From Sialis fuliginosa (Eukaryota > Arthropoda > Insecta > Megaloptera > Sialidae): a stretch of DNA of 64,000 bases. Below, piece by piece: positions 49,256 through 62,458 of the stretch. How positions within the stretch are numbered: the stretch's first letter is position 1; each line of letters opens with the position of its first letter. The DNA lies in assembly GCA_961205875.1 (NCBI GenBank), contig OY540810.1, positions 32,054,001 through 32,118,000 on the forward strand, read 5' to 3'. The translations under genes were made by a program, and so were the position numbers. A model generated the notes under the pieces. That model was not told the DNA's origin. It saw only the letters and a program-made list of their open reading frames with translations, and did no database searches.

Positions 49256-49346
49256 CAGGGGTTATTTTAGTGTGTAGTTGTAGCTTGTTTCTGCAGTTTC
49301 AAAAATGAAAACTGTTAAGTTAAGAATTTTCTTAAAATAACCGCTG
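49256..49346. mobile_element. Short copy of the 4704 hAT family
   Basis: Starts CAGGGGTTATTTTAGTGTGT and ends TTCTTAAAATAACCGCTG. Only 91 bp, an internal deletion of the 375-bp form. Confidence 0.65.
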
Positions 49347-49959
49347 AAATTAGATGTGGATTTGTGTTTAATATTGATAGATGAATGTTTTAAATACATC
49401 CTGAAAATTTAGTATCTCTCCTTTTTTTTGTCTACCACAATAATTATAATAATTATTTCTATTCTAAAAACATTTTGATATTTTTCATTTAAATACAATC
49501 CTGAAAATTGTTTATAGTATCACTGACACAATACTGTTACAAAATATTAGTAGGTTCAATAAGAAAAGCGAAAAAATATTGCCAAGGAAAGTTTCAATCC
49601 ACCAAAGCAGAAATTGTGCTTTTATACATTATTTATTCAAAATATACTTTCTTTTACCGTATAAATATTCTATACACTATATGGATGTATAAGAAAGTTA
49701 AAAATGCGTGAAGATGAAGTTGATATTTTTAGTGTTGCTAATAGTTCAGGCTCAATTCGTACGTACGTACAAATTAAATAAAACATGATATTCAAATGAA
49801 AAAGTAACAAATAGCATCTCTGTACACTTTCTTCAATTATAATAAATAAATAAACAAATTCAAGATCACCATGTAGGTGTTTACTTGATCACATTATTTT
49901 TGGAAACAAATTCCCCTGGAGGGAAATTTGTTATTTCGAAATAATATTGGGTCTTGCCA

Positions 49960-50115
49960 CCAGACGTCAGGGTGCGCGGTCTGCGTCTGCAAGCTTCGTG
50001 ACTGCGCATGCGCGAATGAAGACGCGCCGTTGTCACGGTTACGCCGCGGCGCTGTCAGACGTGCCGACGCCTAGGCGTCGCCTAGAGCACTGGACGCTCC
50101 GAGTTTAAGATGATT
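49960..50115. promoter_or_regulatory. CpG-rich island in an A/T-rich intron, NRF-1-type site
   Basis: An isolated GC- and CpG-rich block. It contains TGCGCATGCGCG at 50003-50014, which fits the palindromic NRF-1/Ewg consensus YGCGCAYGCGCR. It could be an alternative promoter for Calx or an unannotated transcript, or an uncharacterised repeat; the sequence alone does not decide. Confidence 0.4.
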
Positions 50116-50577
50116 GCTACAGATTTGCGAACGCGATAATTTGGTTCCCCAATGAAAGCGTCCCTTTGTCACGATTATTTGGTCCGTGTAATAAGATTTG
50201 GGGAAATATCTTGTGAAGAAGTTATGAGGGATTAGGTTGTTCGTAATTCGCATGCTACTGAACGGTAGATTATTTCTTATTTGTTTTGTACGTGGCGAAA
50301 AACATATTGTTATTACTATTTTCTATAGGAATCTTTTTGTTACGAGTCGTGGACCACTTATGAAATAATTTTGTTTTTTTATTTATATTTATTTTTCCAC
50401 TGAGTCACAAATATTCTACAAGAAAATACGATTGTGAGTTCCAAAACTCGTTTATTCCATTAACAAAATCGAGATGTCAGTGGATTTTGATAGAATTTTT
50501 GGCATTATTTCACATCTCGATTTTTTTTTTAAATGGAACGAACGAGTTTTGGAACTCACCACCTCATATATACTACT
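50116..50577. repeat. Non-coding with an inverted repeat
   Basis: gagttccaaaactcgttt and acatctcgattttt-type blocks at 50434-50475 are mirrored at 50512-50560, a foldback of about 130 bp. Confidence 0.5.
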
Positions 50578-50715
50578 GGAAAAACGGAGAAACTGTGGTT
50601 TTTTAGTCACTTAAACTAGAAATATACACCTTAACCATAATAAAACAATATCACTCGACACGTATTTCGACTTCACAAGAAGTCTTTATCAAGAATCTAA
50701 CAGTTCCAGACTGAT
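50578..50715 (-). repeat. Decayed copy of the hammerhead-bearing repeat
   Basis: Shares aaaacggagaaactgtggtt, agtcacttaaact, caccttaaccataataaaac and cactcgacacgt with 30343-30485. On the minus strand the core reads TTGATAA in place of CTGATGA, while stem II GACTTC-TTGT-GAAGTC and GAAA are kept, so the core is inactivated. Confidence 0.65.
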
Positions 50716-51750
50716 ACAGTCTTGGTCAAATCTATATTTATACTATAAGGGCTTATCTCGCTAACCATATATGATTATTTCTTGTATATTAATTATTTGA
50801 ACGTTGGTTAAATAATTGATTTTAATACAAGTTTTACTAAAGTCTCTTGACAAGATTTGATAACTTCATGTTTCTTTTAGCCAGAGGAAGGTAACTGTCG
50901 TAATCTTCGAAGAGCAGTAATTAATCTTTTAATATGGCTTATTCTCTACAAAATACCAATAATCTTTTATAATAATCATTTTTTTAAATTATCTAGCGAC
51001 CCATAACCTAGCGATGTTATTATATAATATGTAATACTGCAATATAACATTTATGAGCATAACTTGACCCATTTGGGAATAAACTTGGTACCTTTAGGGC
51101 TCCATAGTCCATAGATTAAGTAGAAAATTATACGTTGTATATTGAATATATGATATTTTTATTTTATTAGAATCGTTATTTAAATCCTACCCTATATTAC
51201 GCACATATGAAATTTCCAATGTTATAAAAAAAAGAAAATGTGGTAATAAAAGTAAAACAGAAATGGAGTAAACACATTTGTTAAGACATTAACAGCATAA
51301 TAAAACATTTTCATTATAGAAATATAAAAATACATATGTTGTATAAAATACATAGATATGTATTTGATATTTTATGAACATGATAAAGTATTCACTACAT
51401 ACATTTTTTTAATTATAAAATCATATTCATTTTATTTAGAGTAGGTACTTGCTGTAGTTGTGTGCTTGTATTATTTCTATTAATTACTTTTATATACAAG
51501 TTTCACTAAAATAGCTACTAGTAATTTTTTTATTTATCATTTTTTTAATTTCGAACGTCCGTCGCAAGTATATATAGATTTACCATGCAGTAGCGTGTGC
51601 TTAAATCTACAATTTAATGTAGAATCAAACATACGTAAACCATTAAAATTAAACAGGTAGATTTTAGAAAAAAATATTAATAATTATAAAAAAATTATAA
51701 TAGTTATAATAGATTTTAACAAAATTTATGTGAGAAATGATTCTTGATGG
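50716..51750. other. A/T-rich Calx intron DNA
   Basis: Nothing recognised. Confidence 0.4.
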
Positions 51751-51793
51751 AACTGCAGAAACAAGCTATAACTACACACTAAAATAACCCCTG
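51751..51793. mobile_element. Terminal fragment of the 4704 hAT family
   Basis: aactgcagaaacaagctata followed by acactaaaataacccctg, nearly identical to 5037-5078. The left end is missing. Confidence 0.65.
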
Positions 51794-51813
51794 ATCTTAA
51801 ATACAAACTGAGT

Positions 51814-52146
51814 AATGTCCGGTATTATAAAGGAACTAGCAAATCTGCTAGCTAGCAAGCACTTTCAAATAAGATATCAAACATATGACAGTTCTTTTGG
51901 AGTTTGTTGAAGACTTTGACAAGTTTCGTGCACGCGTTGTAGGTAAATACCAATGGTATTAAAACAGTGGTGATATTATGAAAATTATTTTGTACGGTGA
52001 AAGATGCCAACTGTGTTACAATTGGTTGAAGTGTCACTGCTCTATATTCCATAACTAATCCATAGGTACTAGTATAGAATTAATACCCCATTTGAAAGTA
52101 ATTGCTAGCTAGCAAATTTTGCTAGCTCCTTAATAATACCCGACAT
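51814..52146. mobile_element. TIR element, copy 3 of the three-copy family
   Basis: Starts ATGTCCGGTATTATAAAGGA and ends CTTAATAATACCCGACAT, with gctagctagcaa palindromic blocks inside both ends. TIRs are about 58 bp, total 333 bp. Target duplication unresolved. Confidence 0.8.
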
Positions 52147-52951
52147 AAGAGTAACAATACGTCTAACCAAAACAAAAAAAAAACATCACAGATAATTTAA
52201 TTGTTTGAACATGTCAAAACTGCTTGAGTAGTTATTATTAAATGACTGTATACCCAAAATTCAAGATAGCTTTATTATAAGGAAGATATAAAGCTTATAT
52301 TTTTCAATTTACGATACGACACTGGTGTAATATAATGTTAGTATTTTTATGTAGAAATGTAGACACATTATTTCTATCTAATTTACTTTTGTACATACCC
52401 TTCTTATTCAACAAACAAAAGATAATTTAAATTTTAAAACGCGCTTAAGTATACTTTATAATTTTATTGTTTGATTCTAGTTTTACGTCTTCGTAATGTC
52501 CACAGACGAAAGATTTGATAGATGTTTGAAGATTCCACTTGAGATGTTTGTATACGAGAGTTTTATCTTTCACAATTAAATGTTTTATTATTTGGCAAGT
52601 GATTTACACGCGCGTATCTGGATTAGCGCCAGTGGCGGGAGGGGGGAGGCCGCGCGTTTGTTTCTGCAGATAATCGAAGTTATATATATATACCTATATA
52701 AGATTCTCAATCTTATCAATGTCTAAAAAACCGAAACAATTATTTATTTTTATTATTGACTTTTTTAGGATTTTTTTAAATAATAAAAAATGAGTCAAAT
52801 AAAAATTGAAGGGTTTATTGTATATGTTTCAAAATATACAAACTTGTTTTTTATTTACTTTGAACAAAAAATCGTGTTTTTGGCGAAAAAAAACGGCCTT
52901 AAATAGTTTATAAAAATCGTAATTGATAACCAATTATAAAAATCATATGTA
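52147..52951. other. A/T-rich Calx intron DNA
   Basis: A GC-rich hAT-like scrap (gcgccagtggcgggagg) lies near 52627. Nothing else recognised. Confidence 0.4.
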
Positions 52952-53401
52952 TTTCGATATAAAATCTATCTAAGAAGTTACAATTAAAATTTCAAGTCGA
53001 TCGGATGGAAATTGGTCATGTGGTTTCGATAAAAATGAGTTTAAAGTTGTTTACAAAAAAAAAACGTCGACGTTAGTTCTGATTTTTTTTCGAGGCTTTT
53101 TATCGGTTTTTCGGTTGTTTATTTTTCTGTTGTTTTGGCTTCAGACCGAATCGCGGTGCCCCTTTACATTACCATATACATATTCACTATCCCTCATTTT
53201 TCACCACTTAGGTTGTTTCGTTCGTTCAGACACACTTTGGAAAGTGACCTTTAAAAATTAAAAAAAACATTTTTTTTCGCTTATAATTCTTATAATATTA
53301 TTTTTAAGATGTATATACTCGTACATCATTTAAACCAATCAAAAAATGGCCAAAAATTAGTTAATAGATTAGGTGTAAGGCCTTAATAATTAAAAGACTA
53401 C
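52952..53401. repeat. Interspersed repeat, copy B, empty of MITEs
   Basis: Matches 25618-26560 after removal of both insertions there (atctaagaagtta next to aaaatttcaagtcgatcgga; ccacttaggttgtttcgttc at the hAT site). Non-coding and unclassified. Confidence 0.75.
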
Positions 53402-54994
53402 GTCAACATTTTTGTATATGCATATAAATATTTCACAGATGCTAGGTAAAATTAGTAAGTAAGATGTAAGGAATCTTTTGATCTGACTTTATACTGTGAT
53501 CAGTAAATGTGTCAAGGATAAATGGATTAAAAGTGTTTTTGTCATCACCAGTTTTTCATTATGTTGAAAATAAATACTGTCACCGGCAAGCCGGTGCGGA
53601 CGTCATCAGGTAGGCGATTTATTAAAACAGGAATATTGTGACATGGCCAGAACTTTTAATAAAATGAAGAATGTACAACGTACCTATGTAGGTACCTACG
53701 CATGAATTTATTAAAATAGCAGAACCCTGTGATACGAGTATATACGAATAGTGATTTAGATAAAGCGACTAAACCTATTTATTAGTTAATTATTTAGGCA
53801 ATTTTTGACTTTTTAAAGAATAATTGTTGTATATTTTACTATTCCTAATATAACATAATATTATTACATATATGTAGTTACAGAAATAGATAAGTTACAA
53901 TACAATACATTTTTATAGACATATACGTTCATTATTTACTAGTTTATAAATAGAACTATTCATACTTTTCGCATTTTTGTTTTTATTCAAAATTATAGAT
54001 TTTTTTATTTTACGAGTATTTTATTATAGACTACCAAAATACCAACAACACTATAATATTTGATGTATATAATAAAGTAATCAAGTAATGTAATTTACAT
54101 ATAATATTTTATAGATTGGTTCTTGATAATAATATATTATTTGTGTTCTGGGTAAAACCAGTATTAATATGATCAATATTTTATCATATAGGTATACTGC
54201 CATATAGATCTTTAAAGAATATTGAAAAAACAAAAAACAAGCAACAATTGAAACATATTTAATATTTATCATGTAATATACATCAGGAAAACAAACTTAA
54301 TACAAGAATATACTCTTAATCCTACTATATTATTATTTCTCTTTAAAGCAATATTATATTGTTGGACGTAAATAATAAATTCTCTGTTTGAAACAATATT
54401 TCGAATATAATATTTTCTCTTGCTTTAAGTAAACATTTTTATGCGTGTACAGATATTGAAAATGAAGTTAATAAATATATATATATTTTTTCGTTCTTTG
54501 GCCTTATTTTTCATAAAAAAGCCAGTTACTATTTAAAACTCTACCTAACAGAAGATTTTTTTCTTATAACTTTTGTTTGATTTTTTTTGTTATATTGTCT
54601 TTTGTACGTATATTAAGCTGGAAATGCCCTTATAGCAGCCTGCAAAAAAAATAGTTGGAGATTTTGTAGCTTTTTTGTACCAATTTTGTACGCCTAAAAT
54701 TAATTTTGTATCTTACCCCGTTTCTGAGAAAACCCCGAACTGATAACTTAAATATTAAGCTAGCAGTCCGCGCGATATCTCTGGTTCCAATTTATCTATA
54801 GCTGCGTGTTTGACATCAGAATTTCTGATTGTGAGTAACAAGCAAAAATTTTTTTTTTCATAAACAATTTAGACGATTATTTTGAAATTTCGATTTTTGG
54901 GATGGTGGCGTATTAATAATTCATTGCCTAAAGTTTTGATTTAATGGTAACACACCTTAAAAATATTAGATTAGAGAAAACTGCTAGAGTCATA
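53402..54994. other. A/T-rich Calx intron DNA
   Basis: Nothing recognised. Confidence 0.4.
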
Positions 54995-55464
54995 GAGTAC
55001 GTTTACACAGCGCCGTTATTCTGGTTTAACTATAACCGATGTAATAAAACCGGATGTAAAAGTTCGTGTAGGTAGCACTTTATAACCGACATAACTAATC
55101 GGTTTAGTTATGCTATTCCTCTTGCTCTACCGGAATAGATCAGGAATAAAAATGCGTGTAAACTGCATGGACATAGTTAAATCTATATCTACGAAGTATA
55201 GGGATTTCATCGTAATGCACTTCGCATTAATATTTGAAAAGGTGTTGTCAGTTAAAATATGGTTAAAATACCTGAGACGAAGAGAAGGAAAACAAAAAAA
55301 ACGTGATTCGTGGGACATAAGAGAGACGAAATATTTTTGAGATTTCTTATTGGCAATTCCAGCTGACGTCACTTATTCTCGTATGTGTAAACACCACCAC
55401 TTAAAACGATTTTATTACATCGGTTATAGTAAAACCGGAATAACAGTGCTGTGTAAACGTACTC
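54995..55464. mobile_element. TIR element, ~55-bp ends
   Basis: Left end GAGTACGTTTACACAGCGCC and complement of the right end GAGTACGTTTACACAGCACT, continuing gttattc, ggttt and actataaccgatgtaat. Non-coding; superfamily not assigned. Confidence 0.82.
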
Positions 55465-57200
55465 ATAAATGTAACAACGTGTATGTTAAATTAATGTTAA
55501 TATTTTATCAACATTAAAATATAATCTGGTAGACTTTTCTCATCACAACAAGGAAATACAATGCTTTGACATTTCAAACAAGACAGCAAACTTGTTTAAC
55601 TTCAAGTTCTTCACATACCAAATTACAAATTTAAACACATACAATCTAATCAAAACTCCCAACATAAAAAGAACATCAAAATACTTCCAAACACGTATCT
55701 ACGTTCAAATGCAATGCAAGAGATGCAAATCAGAAAGTTTAACAGCAACCTCGGAACTCTTACAAAGTCTGTTCTGTTAATATCTGCACTGTTTTATTTA
55801 AAACATCCTTTAAAACAATGTTTCTGGAACTAGGTCATTGAATAAAGAATACTTAAACAGGAATGGAAATATCAAATGTATGTATATAAGGTACTGGCAC
55901 CACTCTTGAATCATACGCCAGTGTTGGATTCTTGTTTAATTAAATGTATTTAATTAGAAATATCTGTTGATATTTGATTACTGCCATTACTGAATCATAA
56001 TCTATAGACACTTAACAATAAAATAGCTTAATTTGATGACAATTGGTCAATGAGTGTCAAACTGTTAAACATTAAAACTAATTATTAGGGTAACCTATTT
56101 ATTAATTACTATATTATCATAGCATCTGTTTTACATTGTTTCAAAATTTACGATTCTTTATTTTATAATTTTTGTGTCGTAGTACTTATCATTTTGTAAT
56201 GATTAGCAAGTGTCGCCTCGATTTGTTTATTCATAACCTTACAAATTGAGTAAATTTGTTTTATTTAATAATGTCTTTTTTGTATTGTAACTTATTTAAT
56301 TGATATTTATTTCTGAGTTAGAATATGGCGCTACTATTCACGCACATTTATGGCAAGTTTTGTATGAATTGGGGTAAAATAACTCAATAAAATTACGTTA
56401 TTTCCATTCTTGTTGTTCTTTATTTAATGAACTGGGAAAACTAATTTCAATTATTTTAATGATTCAGATGAGTTAGATGTTAGAATATGGTATTTTTTTG
56501 TACACATCAAATAAAAATTAATATTAAATTTTATTTCTTATTGCAAATTTTGTGTTCAGTTACACGTTGAAATAAATGCTGATAATAGGTTAAATAAAAT
56601 GACACTACCGATTATTTAATCATTTAATCTTACCCACGTATGTCAAATTTTCAATATGGATTACTCTAAAAATAGATAACCAGAAACGTAAAAAAAAGCT
56701 TTAGATATATCGAACTTTCCTTCTTCACAATTTCGGATTTGTCTGAAAACGATCAAGTCAAGGTTTCGATTGACACTTCGTGGATGTTGACAGTGAAATA
56801 TTTATGAGTCTGTCTATCATTCGTCTTTTATTGAACAACTATGAGAATTACTGCTATCTTCTATCTATACTCTTACACATAATATGTACATATAAGGTGC
56901 TTTTTATATCCAAATAATGTTGAGTAAATAAACATAATTATAATCTAATTTTTTTGAAAACAAAAGTATGTATTTGATGGTATCTATAATTAAAAGTACG
57001 TATTTTTTTAACCATTCTGAAACTCTGATATTATCTCATTTTGATGAAATTCGCTCAGAGATTTATGTTTTCCAATTTCTTATAATAATTTTGTATGTAT
57101 GTATACTTAATAGAAGTAAAGTTTTGGATCTAAACTGGGGCAATGAGTTTATGCTTGAAGCTGGAGTGCTGGAATTTTTGATAGCTTCACAGCTAATCTC
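55465..57200. other. A/T-rich DNA
   Basis: Nothing recognised beyond A/T-rich sequence. Confidence 0.4.
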
Positions 57201-57394
57201 CATGGGCGTAGCCAGGATTTTGTTCAGGAGGGGGTAAATGGAGAGGGGTGAGGGGCTCAAAGAGCCGGTAGATTAACTTTTTGGGTGCTGAAGAGCAAAA
57301 AAAGCTCTTACATTATTATGGTAACCTTACCTAGTTTTATAAAAAAAAATTTAATAAAAAATCCCCCTCCTGCCCATGCCTGGCTACGCCCATG
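57201..57394. mobile_element. Short hAT element with 8-bp target duplication
   Basis: Starts CATGGGCGTAGCCAGG and ends CCTGGCTACGCCCATG. Flanks ctaatctc and cttatctc match at 7 of 8. Confidence 0.87.
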
Positions 57395-59260
57395 CTTATC
57401 TCTATTTATAAGAGTTTGCCTTTAACCACTTACTCTTCAACGTACAGTCCAAACCCCTGGTCCTAGAACCGTGAAATTTCAAGGGTGTCTTCCTTTTATG
57501 ACGTAACCGCCCACTAAGCATATAAATATGATTTTTAAATTCATATTTTATCAATGTGTAGATTGATTCCAGTGGCATTACTAAAAACAATATTTAGAGA
57601 TTGTTAAAAATACATTTTCTCTGAAAAATGTAAACTTTTTTGGAAATATAATTAAAACCAACAAATTATTTGAGTCTGAGCATGGAGTGGAGCAGCAACA
57701 AAAAAAAATTGACTGCTTTAAATCGATGCGTCAAAAATGGTATAAATATATTTTTTCACCATGTTCGTTAAAGTAATTCCACACAGCAGTAAAAAGTTTA
57801 AGTACTGCTGTGCTCCATAACACGTACAACAATCGTTTTAGTGAGCACCGATCGATCGGACGTCTCAATGAAGTTTTGTGAGACATGATTGGATTTACAG
57901 CAGCGTATGTCTGCCGCTATCTCGGTGAGCTTCGTCGACGTATTTTGTTCCTTCGTAATCAGTGGTAGGTGGTTCATGAACTGGGTGGAGAATACAATAT
58001 GTTGTTTATTTTAAGCTGGTTTTATTTATTACATTTGAGACGGAACAAGTGAATATTTTACTTATGTTTATCAAAATTGAATTAGGTGCTTAAATTATTT
58101 ATGTAAATAGGTACGATTACTTGCTTCCATTAATCATATTTTTTCTAAATTTGATATTTTGCACTCATAATAAATATTATTATTTCAACAAAGTAAGGTC
58201 AGATCAAATATGCTAACATTAGAAAACTGTTCTGTATTGTATAGAAAGTATAGATAGATAAACAAATATTGATGACTAAAAATGAACGAGTTTATCTACG
58301 CTTATTGCTTTTTGGATAAGAGATAAACTAACCAATGATAGGTAGATACTTTTGACGAAACGCCAGATTAAACATTATATAACTTATTCGCAGGCTAGTA
58401 GATTTACTTTATATTCAAAGTTGAAGAGTTTTTATGCATATGACAATTTTCACCTCTCCAATGCATGGTTGAGCTAGCAATTCCACGAAGGTGAAATAAG
58501 TGTTTAAAAAAAAAAAACTTTATGAAAATTTGAATAAAACCAGGAAATTTTGAGGAGAAAAAATAATAAAAAATTGAGTGTGTGGACTTACTGGTCTAAA
58601 TTATTATTGTTTGATACTAGAAATCAATAATTCTTAATTAATAATAAATCGGTTATAAAATTTCATAACTGTATCACAATGGGTTCTCTAGATATTAAAT
58701 AAACATTTTAGGAAGGCTGTAGCTCCTCACGAAGAATTTCCGGATACATGTTTATATGAAGTTTTTTGCTTAAAATATCATCCTCTATCTACTGTTACAT
58801 TTTGATACACTAGTTGTAAATCGCCTCCTTGTGCATCCACTCTTTATTTATAAATGCTACCTATAAATGGCTTTATTGTATTAATTGTGTAAATCGTTCA
58901 ATCCCAATATTAAATATATATAGCAATCGATGAATTCTACTGGGACACCGCACCGTCACGTTCTCGCGATGTTCACACAAACTGCACGTTTCAAACCGCG
59001 TGGTAACAACATTGGATACGTTACGGCATTACGGAAACCTCAGAATAACTCGGTGAAAATTCCGACCCAGTAAACAGGAAAGATATAAATTTATTATCGG
59101 TTATCCTTGTCGCTACCTATACATTATATTTGAAATATTTTTGGAACAGCAGAGATTATTCAGTTCCGTTTTCTGTGCCTCTTCGTGTGTCTGTTCGATG
59201 TACGCGGTGCAAAAATATTGTCCGTGCGTACGTATTTCATTGTTAAGTGGGGTTCACATT
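57395..59260. other. Mixed DNA, one moderately GC-rich patch
   Basis: 57676-57815 has inverted scraps (gagcatggagtggagcag and ctgctgtgctccat). 58935-59250 is richer in CpG than its surroundings but shows no supportable exon. Confidence 0.35.
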
Positions 59261-60042
59261 CAGGGCCGTAACTACCACCCGAGCTTAGGGGGCCCCCGAA
59301 AAAGGAAGATATTTTTTACGAAATCGGATTAAAAAGTTTTGAGTTAAGCTCATTTTGATTCAACACAGAAAAAAAATTTCAAAAAAAAAAAAAAAAAATC
59401 ATTTATAGAATTATCTTTAGCGCCATCGCATAGTTCATAAAAAAATTTGCTCACAAGATATCAACGAGTCAATTTTTATTTTTAAATGTCTTTTTTAGCC
59501 GTTTTGATTTGGAACATGTCACACTTACATATTTATAATCATAAGGAATATCTTTCCCCAAAATTACCTATATTAAAAATTATTGGTCGTTCTAAATAGG
59601 TTCTGTAATAAAATTATAAGATTTTTAAAAATTTTGTTTTATAAGGAAATTCATAATATGATTTTTTAAATTATTTTTTTATTTTTGCAATCCGGCCAAT
59701 AGAATTGGAAATATTAAAAAAAAAATCGCACACGAAAAACTGTCAAAATGGTCGTTTCTTCAACAAGGTACAAAAAAATTCGCTAATATAACGCACTATA
59801 AATCGAGTTTTATGCAGCTCGATATGAGAAATTATTGTTTGTTTTTTCAAAAAAATTATTTACTAGTGTAGTTTTCATTGTTTACAAAAAAGATTAATAA
59901 TTAAAATTTGAAAGCATTCACATTTTTATTGAAAAACTTGTTTTTTCGAAAATAGTCACAAACTTCAAAATTGTCAAAAAAAATTTATATGGGGGGGCCC
60001 GCGATCACCTGCTGCCCCGGGGCCCCCGAGCCTCTAGTTACT
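59261..60042. mobile_element. hAT element related to 3679-3877
   Basis: Starts CAGGGCCGTAACTACC, with ggggccccgg-type blocks before the right end (cctgctgccccggggccccc). The right terminus is degraded at ctagttactcta, so no target duplication is visible. Confidence 0.65.
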
Positions 60043-60943
60043 CTAATGTTTATTTTCTCAAAATGTTATCATTGCTACAATTCAATCCTATATGAGTTTT
60101 TCCTCTACAGTGCTTATAGTGTCAACATTAAAGTATTCAGTCAGTAGCAGTTTACCTTCTAAAATATGTTGAAGAGCAAAAAAACCTTCAGATATTGGAT
60201 GAAGAGGCCCTTGGATGAGCCCGTAACAGAAGGTTACAAATATCTTAAATTTTGAAATACAATACACGATAGCGCAATATGTCTTTTCACACTTATAGCA
60301 TTGACACTTGTTTAGGGGCGTCATGCGTAAATGACCCATTTTAGTTTTGGCCTGGGACAGATAATTTCAGTTGTGGTGTGCAAAAGTCATAGTATTTTTA
60401 CCTTATATGACATAATATTACAGAAATATTTTTCAAAATGTCAACATATCTCTTTATCAAAGTATTCGTGTATATAATATTAAAAAATAATTAATTTAAT
60501 TTATTTATTTATTTATTTATTTAGCGAATAGTTATCACCTCAAAATCGAAAAAAATAATTTCAGTATTCGATAATGGAATAGTATAGAGCACTAGCACTG
60601 TACAAAGAAAACAACTCGTAGGATTTGAGTATGATAAGCATGACTAGAAGAACAATTTGGTAGAGTTCGAGCCAAATCCGCCGAACCCCATTTTCCATAA
60701 GAATAGTGCGGGGTGTTTTATGTATAAACGTACGCAAAAATGTTCACCACATTTAACACACGTGATCCATTCGTTTTTTAAGACATCAAAGAGATTTTTG
60801 CCGCAACATATGTAGTTAGGGTGTGGACGCATCTGTGCACTCAAAATTGATTGAATAATTTTATTTGACCATGTCTGACATATTTTTAATGAAAAATAAA
60901 AGGAGGCGCTACTTTGAATCTATAATAAAAAGGAAGTTCAGTA
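60043..60943 (-). other. Two short Cys-rich reading frames, unknown
   Basis: Minus-strand frames 60844-60644 (with ICCGK and CVKCGEHFC) and 60339-60088 (with CQCYKCEKTYC) have paired cysteines suggesting a degraded zinc-binding protein. I recognise no family. A (TTTA)n microsatellite lies at about 60498-60522. Confidence 0.3.
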
Positions 60944-61135
60944 AGGGTCGATCCACACAGCCGGTCCGGGCTCGCTCCAGTCAAATATTCAGTATAGTAA
61001 ATACTGTATCGGAGCATGACTGGACCAAGACCGGCATGATACCTATAGTGTGAATGCTTTTATTGTTGATTGTTTATTTATATTTGATTGGAGCGAGACC
61101 GGACTGGGATTGGAACGATACTCTGGATCGGCCCT
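60944..61135. repeat. Foldback with GC-rich ends
   Basis: Left AGGGTCGATCCACACAG and complement of the right AGGGCCGATCCAGAG. Inner arms gctcgctccagtcaaatat and atatttgattggagcgag pair. Confidence 0.7.
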
Positions 61136-62458
61136 AAAACAGGCCGTTACTTTATTAAAATCTATTTCATTGTTAGTGAATGAATGTTTAACCGTTAACA
61201 TTCTACCGGCCGGAGCGGCCGCGTCCACTTTTATCTGGCTATATTAATTCCATAACAGGAAATAGAATTTGTTGAAAAAATAAATATTTTATAAAAATAT
61301 CACGACTTGGGCGTATTTATAAAAAAACTTCGCCATCCTCCTTCTACTGGCCGCCGCGGCCGTACGCATATCAGTTTTTGAAGGTTTTAGCCGTCGACAT
61401 ATTGTACTCGGGTATACACAGTAGGGTCTCTTTTTACGGGAATTTTTTATATGAATTTGAAGTTAGGCGGTTGATTTTTCATACAAATTCTGAAATTCCC
61501 TGTTTCGGTGAGTGGGGTATCAAATAAAAGCTGGCAATTCAAGGAATTTAAATATATAAATGTTATGTTATTATTAAAATTTTTATTTAATAGATTTTAA
61601 AAGTATTATTAATTAATACAAGTTTTAATTGACCAATAATATTTTTTCAATAAAAAATTGTTTATGAACAGTTAGTAATGATCACTGAATTGTATGCTTT
61701 AGCTAACAATAAGATAGACGATCCTCTCTCACCGCTTGCCCATCAAAGACTGTAACAAACCTCCCTAAAACTAATAAATATAGTTATAGTACCTATCTAT
61801 ATATTATATGTATGTTATAGTATTTTTCTACAAATAAAACCAAGATAAAATATGACCACTATGAATATTAATGGAGCTTTTGATTGTTTATATATTTTGT
61901 AAAATAAATATTTATTTTTAGTTTTCTATTTCTTGATATATTCTAGCGTCTGCACAAGATGAAACAATTAAAATAATAAAACTTTAATTTACAGGTATAT
62001 GTACCTGATTATAACAAAAACAATTTCAAAGAAAATTACCCACAATTAAACATTTCTCACTTCATAACGCTGTGTTCATTAACAGGGCCTGTAAATTTGC
62101 GATGTCAATCTCATTAAAACGTTTTAAAATAACACCGTTGTTGCATTATAATTTGACGTAATGAAAAATTCATTAAAAACATGTAACTAATATTTTAATT
62201 ATACACTGCTGTAATAGATACCCCAGTTTTATAGCTGGAGGCGAAAAAACATTAAATAAATGAAGTAGAGGTAGCTAAAATTGCTGGGGAATTGGATACT
62301 CTAGATACATTCTAAAATCAGATGCAAATATGTTTTGTTCTTACGTTGTCTTTTTATTTTTATTGGAATAAAATAAAGTCAGTAATAGCAGACTCGTAGT
62401 ATTTGTAGATCATTTTTAGCTAGGATTTTTTTTAGTTTTCTTTATCGAAGTACGATAT
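61136..62458. other. A/T-rich DNA
   Basis: ccggccggagcggccgcg near 61205 is GC-rich. Otherwise nothing recognised. Confidence 0.35.

Noticed and set aside
55110-55372. Overlapping frames on both strands
   Set aside because: Both fall inside the 54995-55464 TIR element and show no domain.
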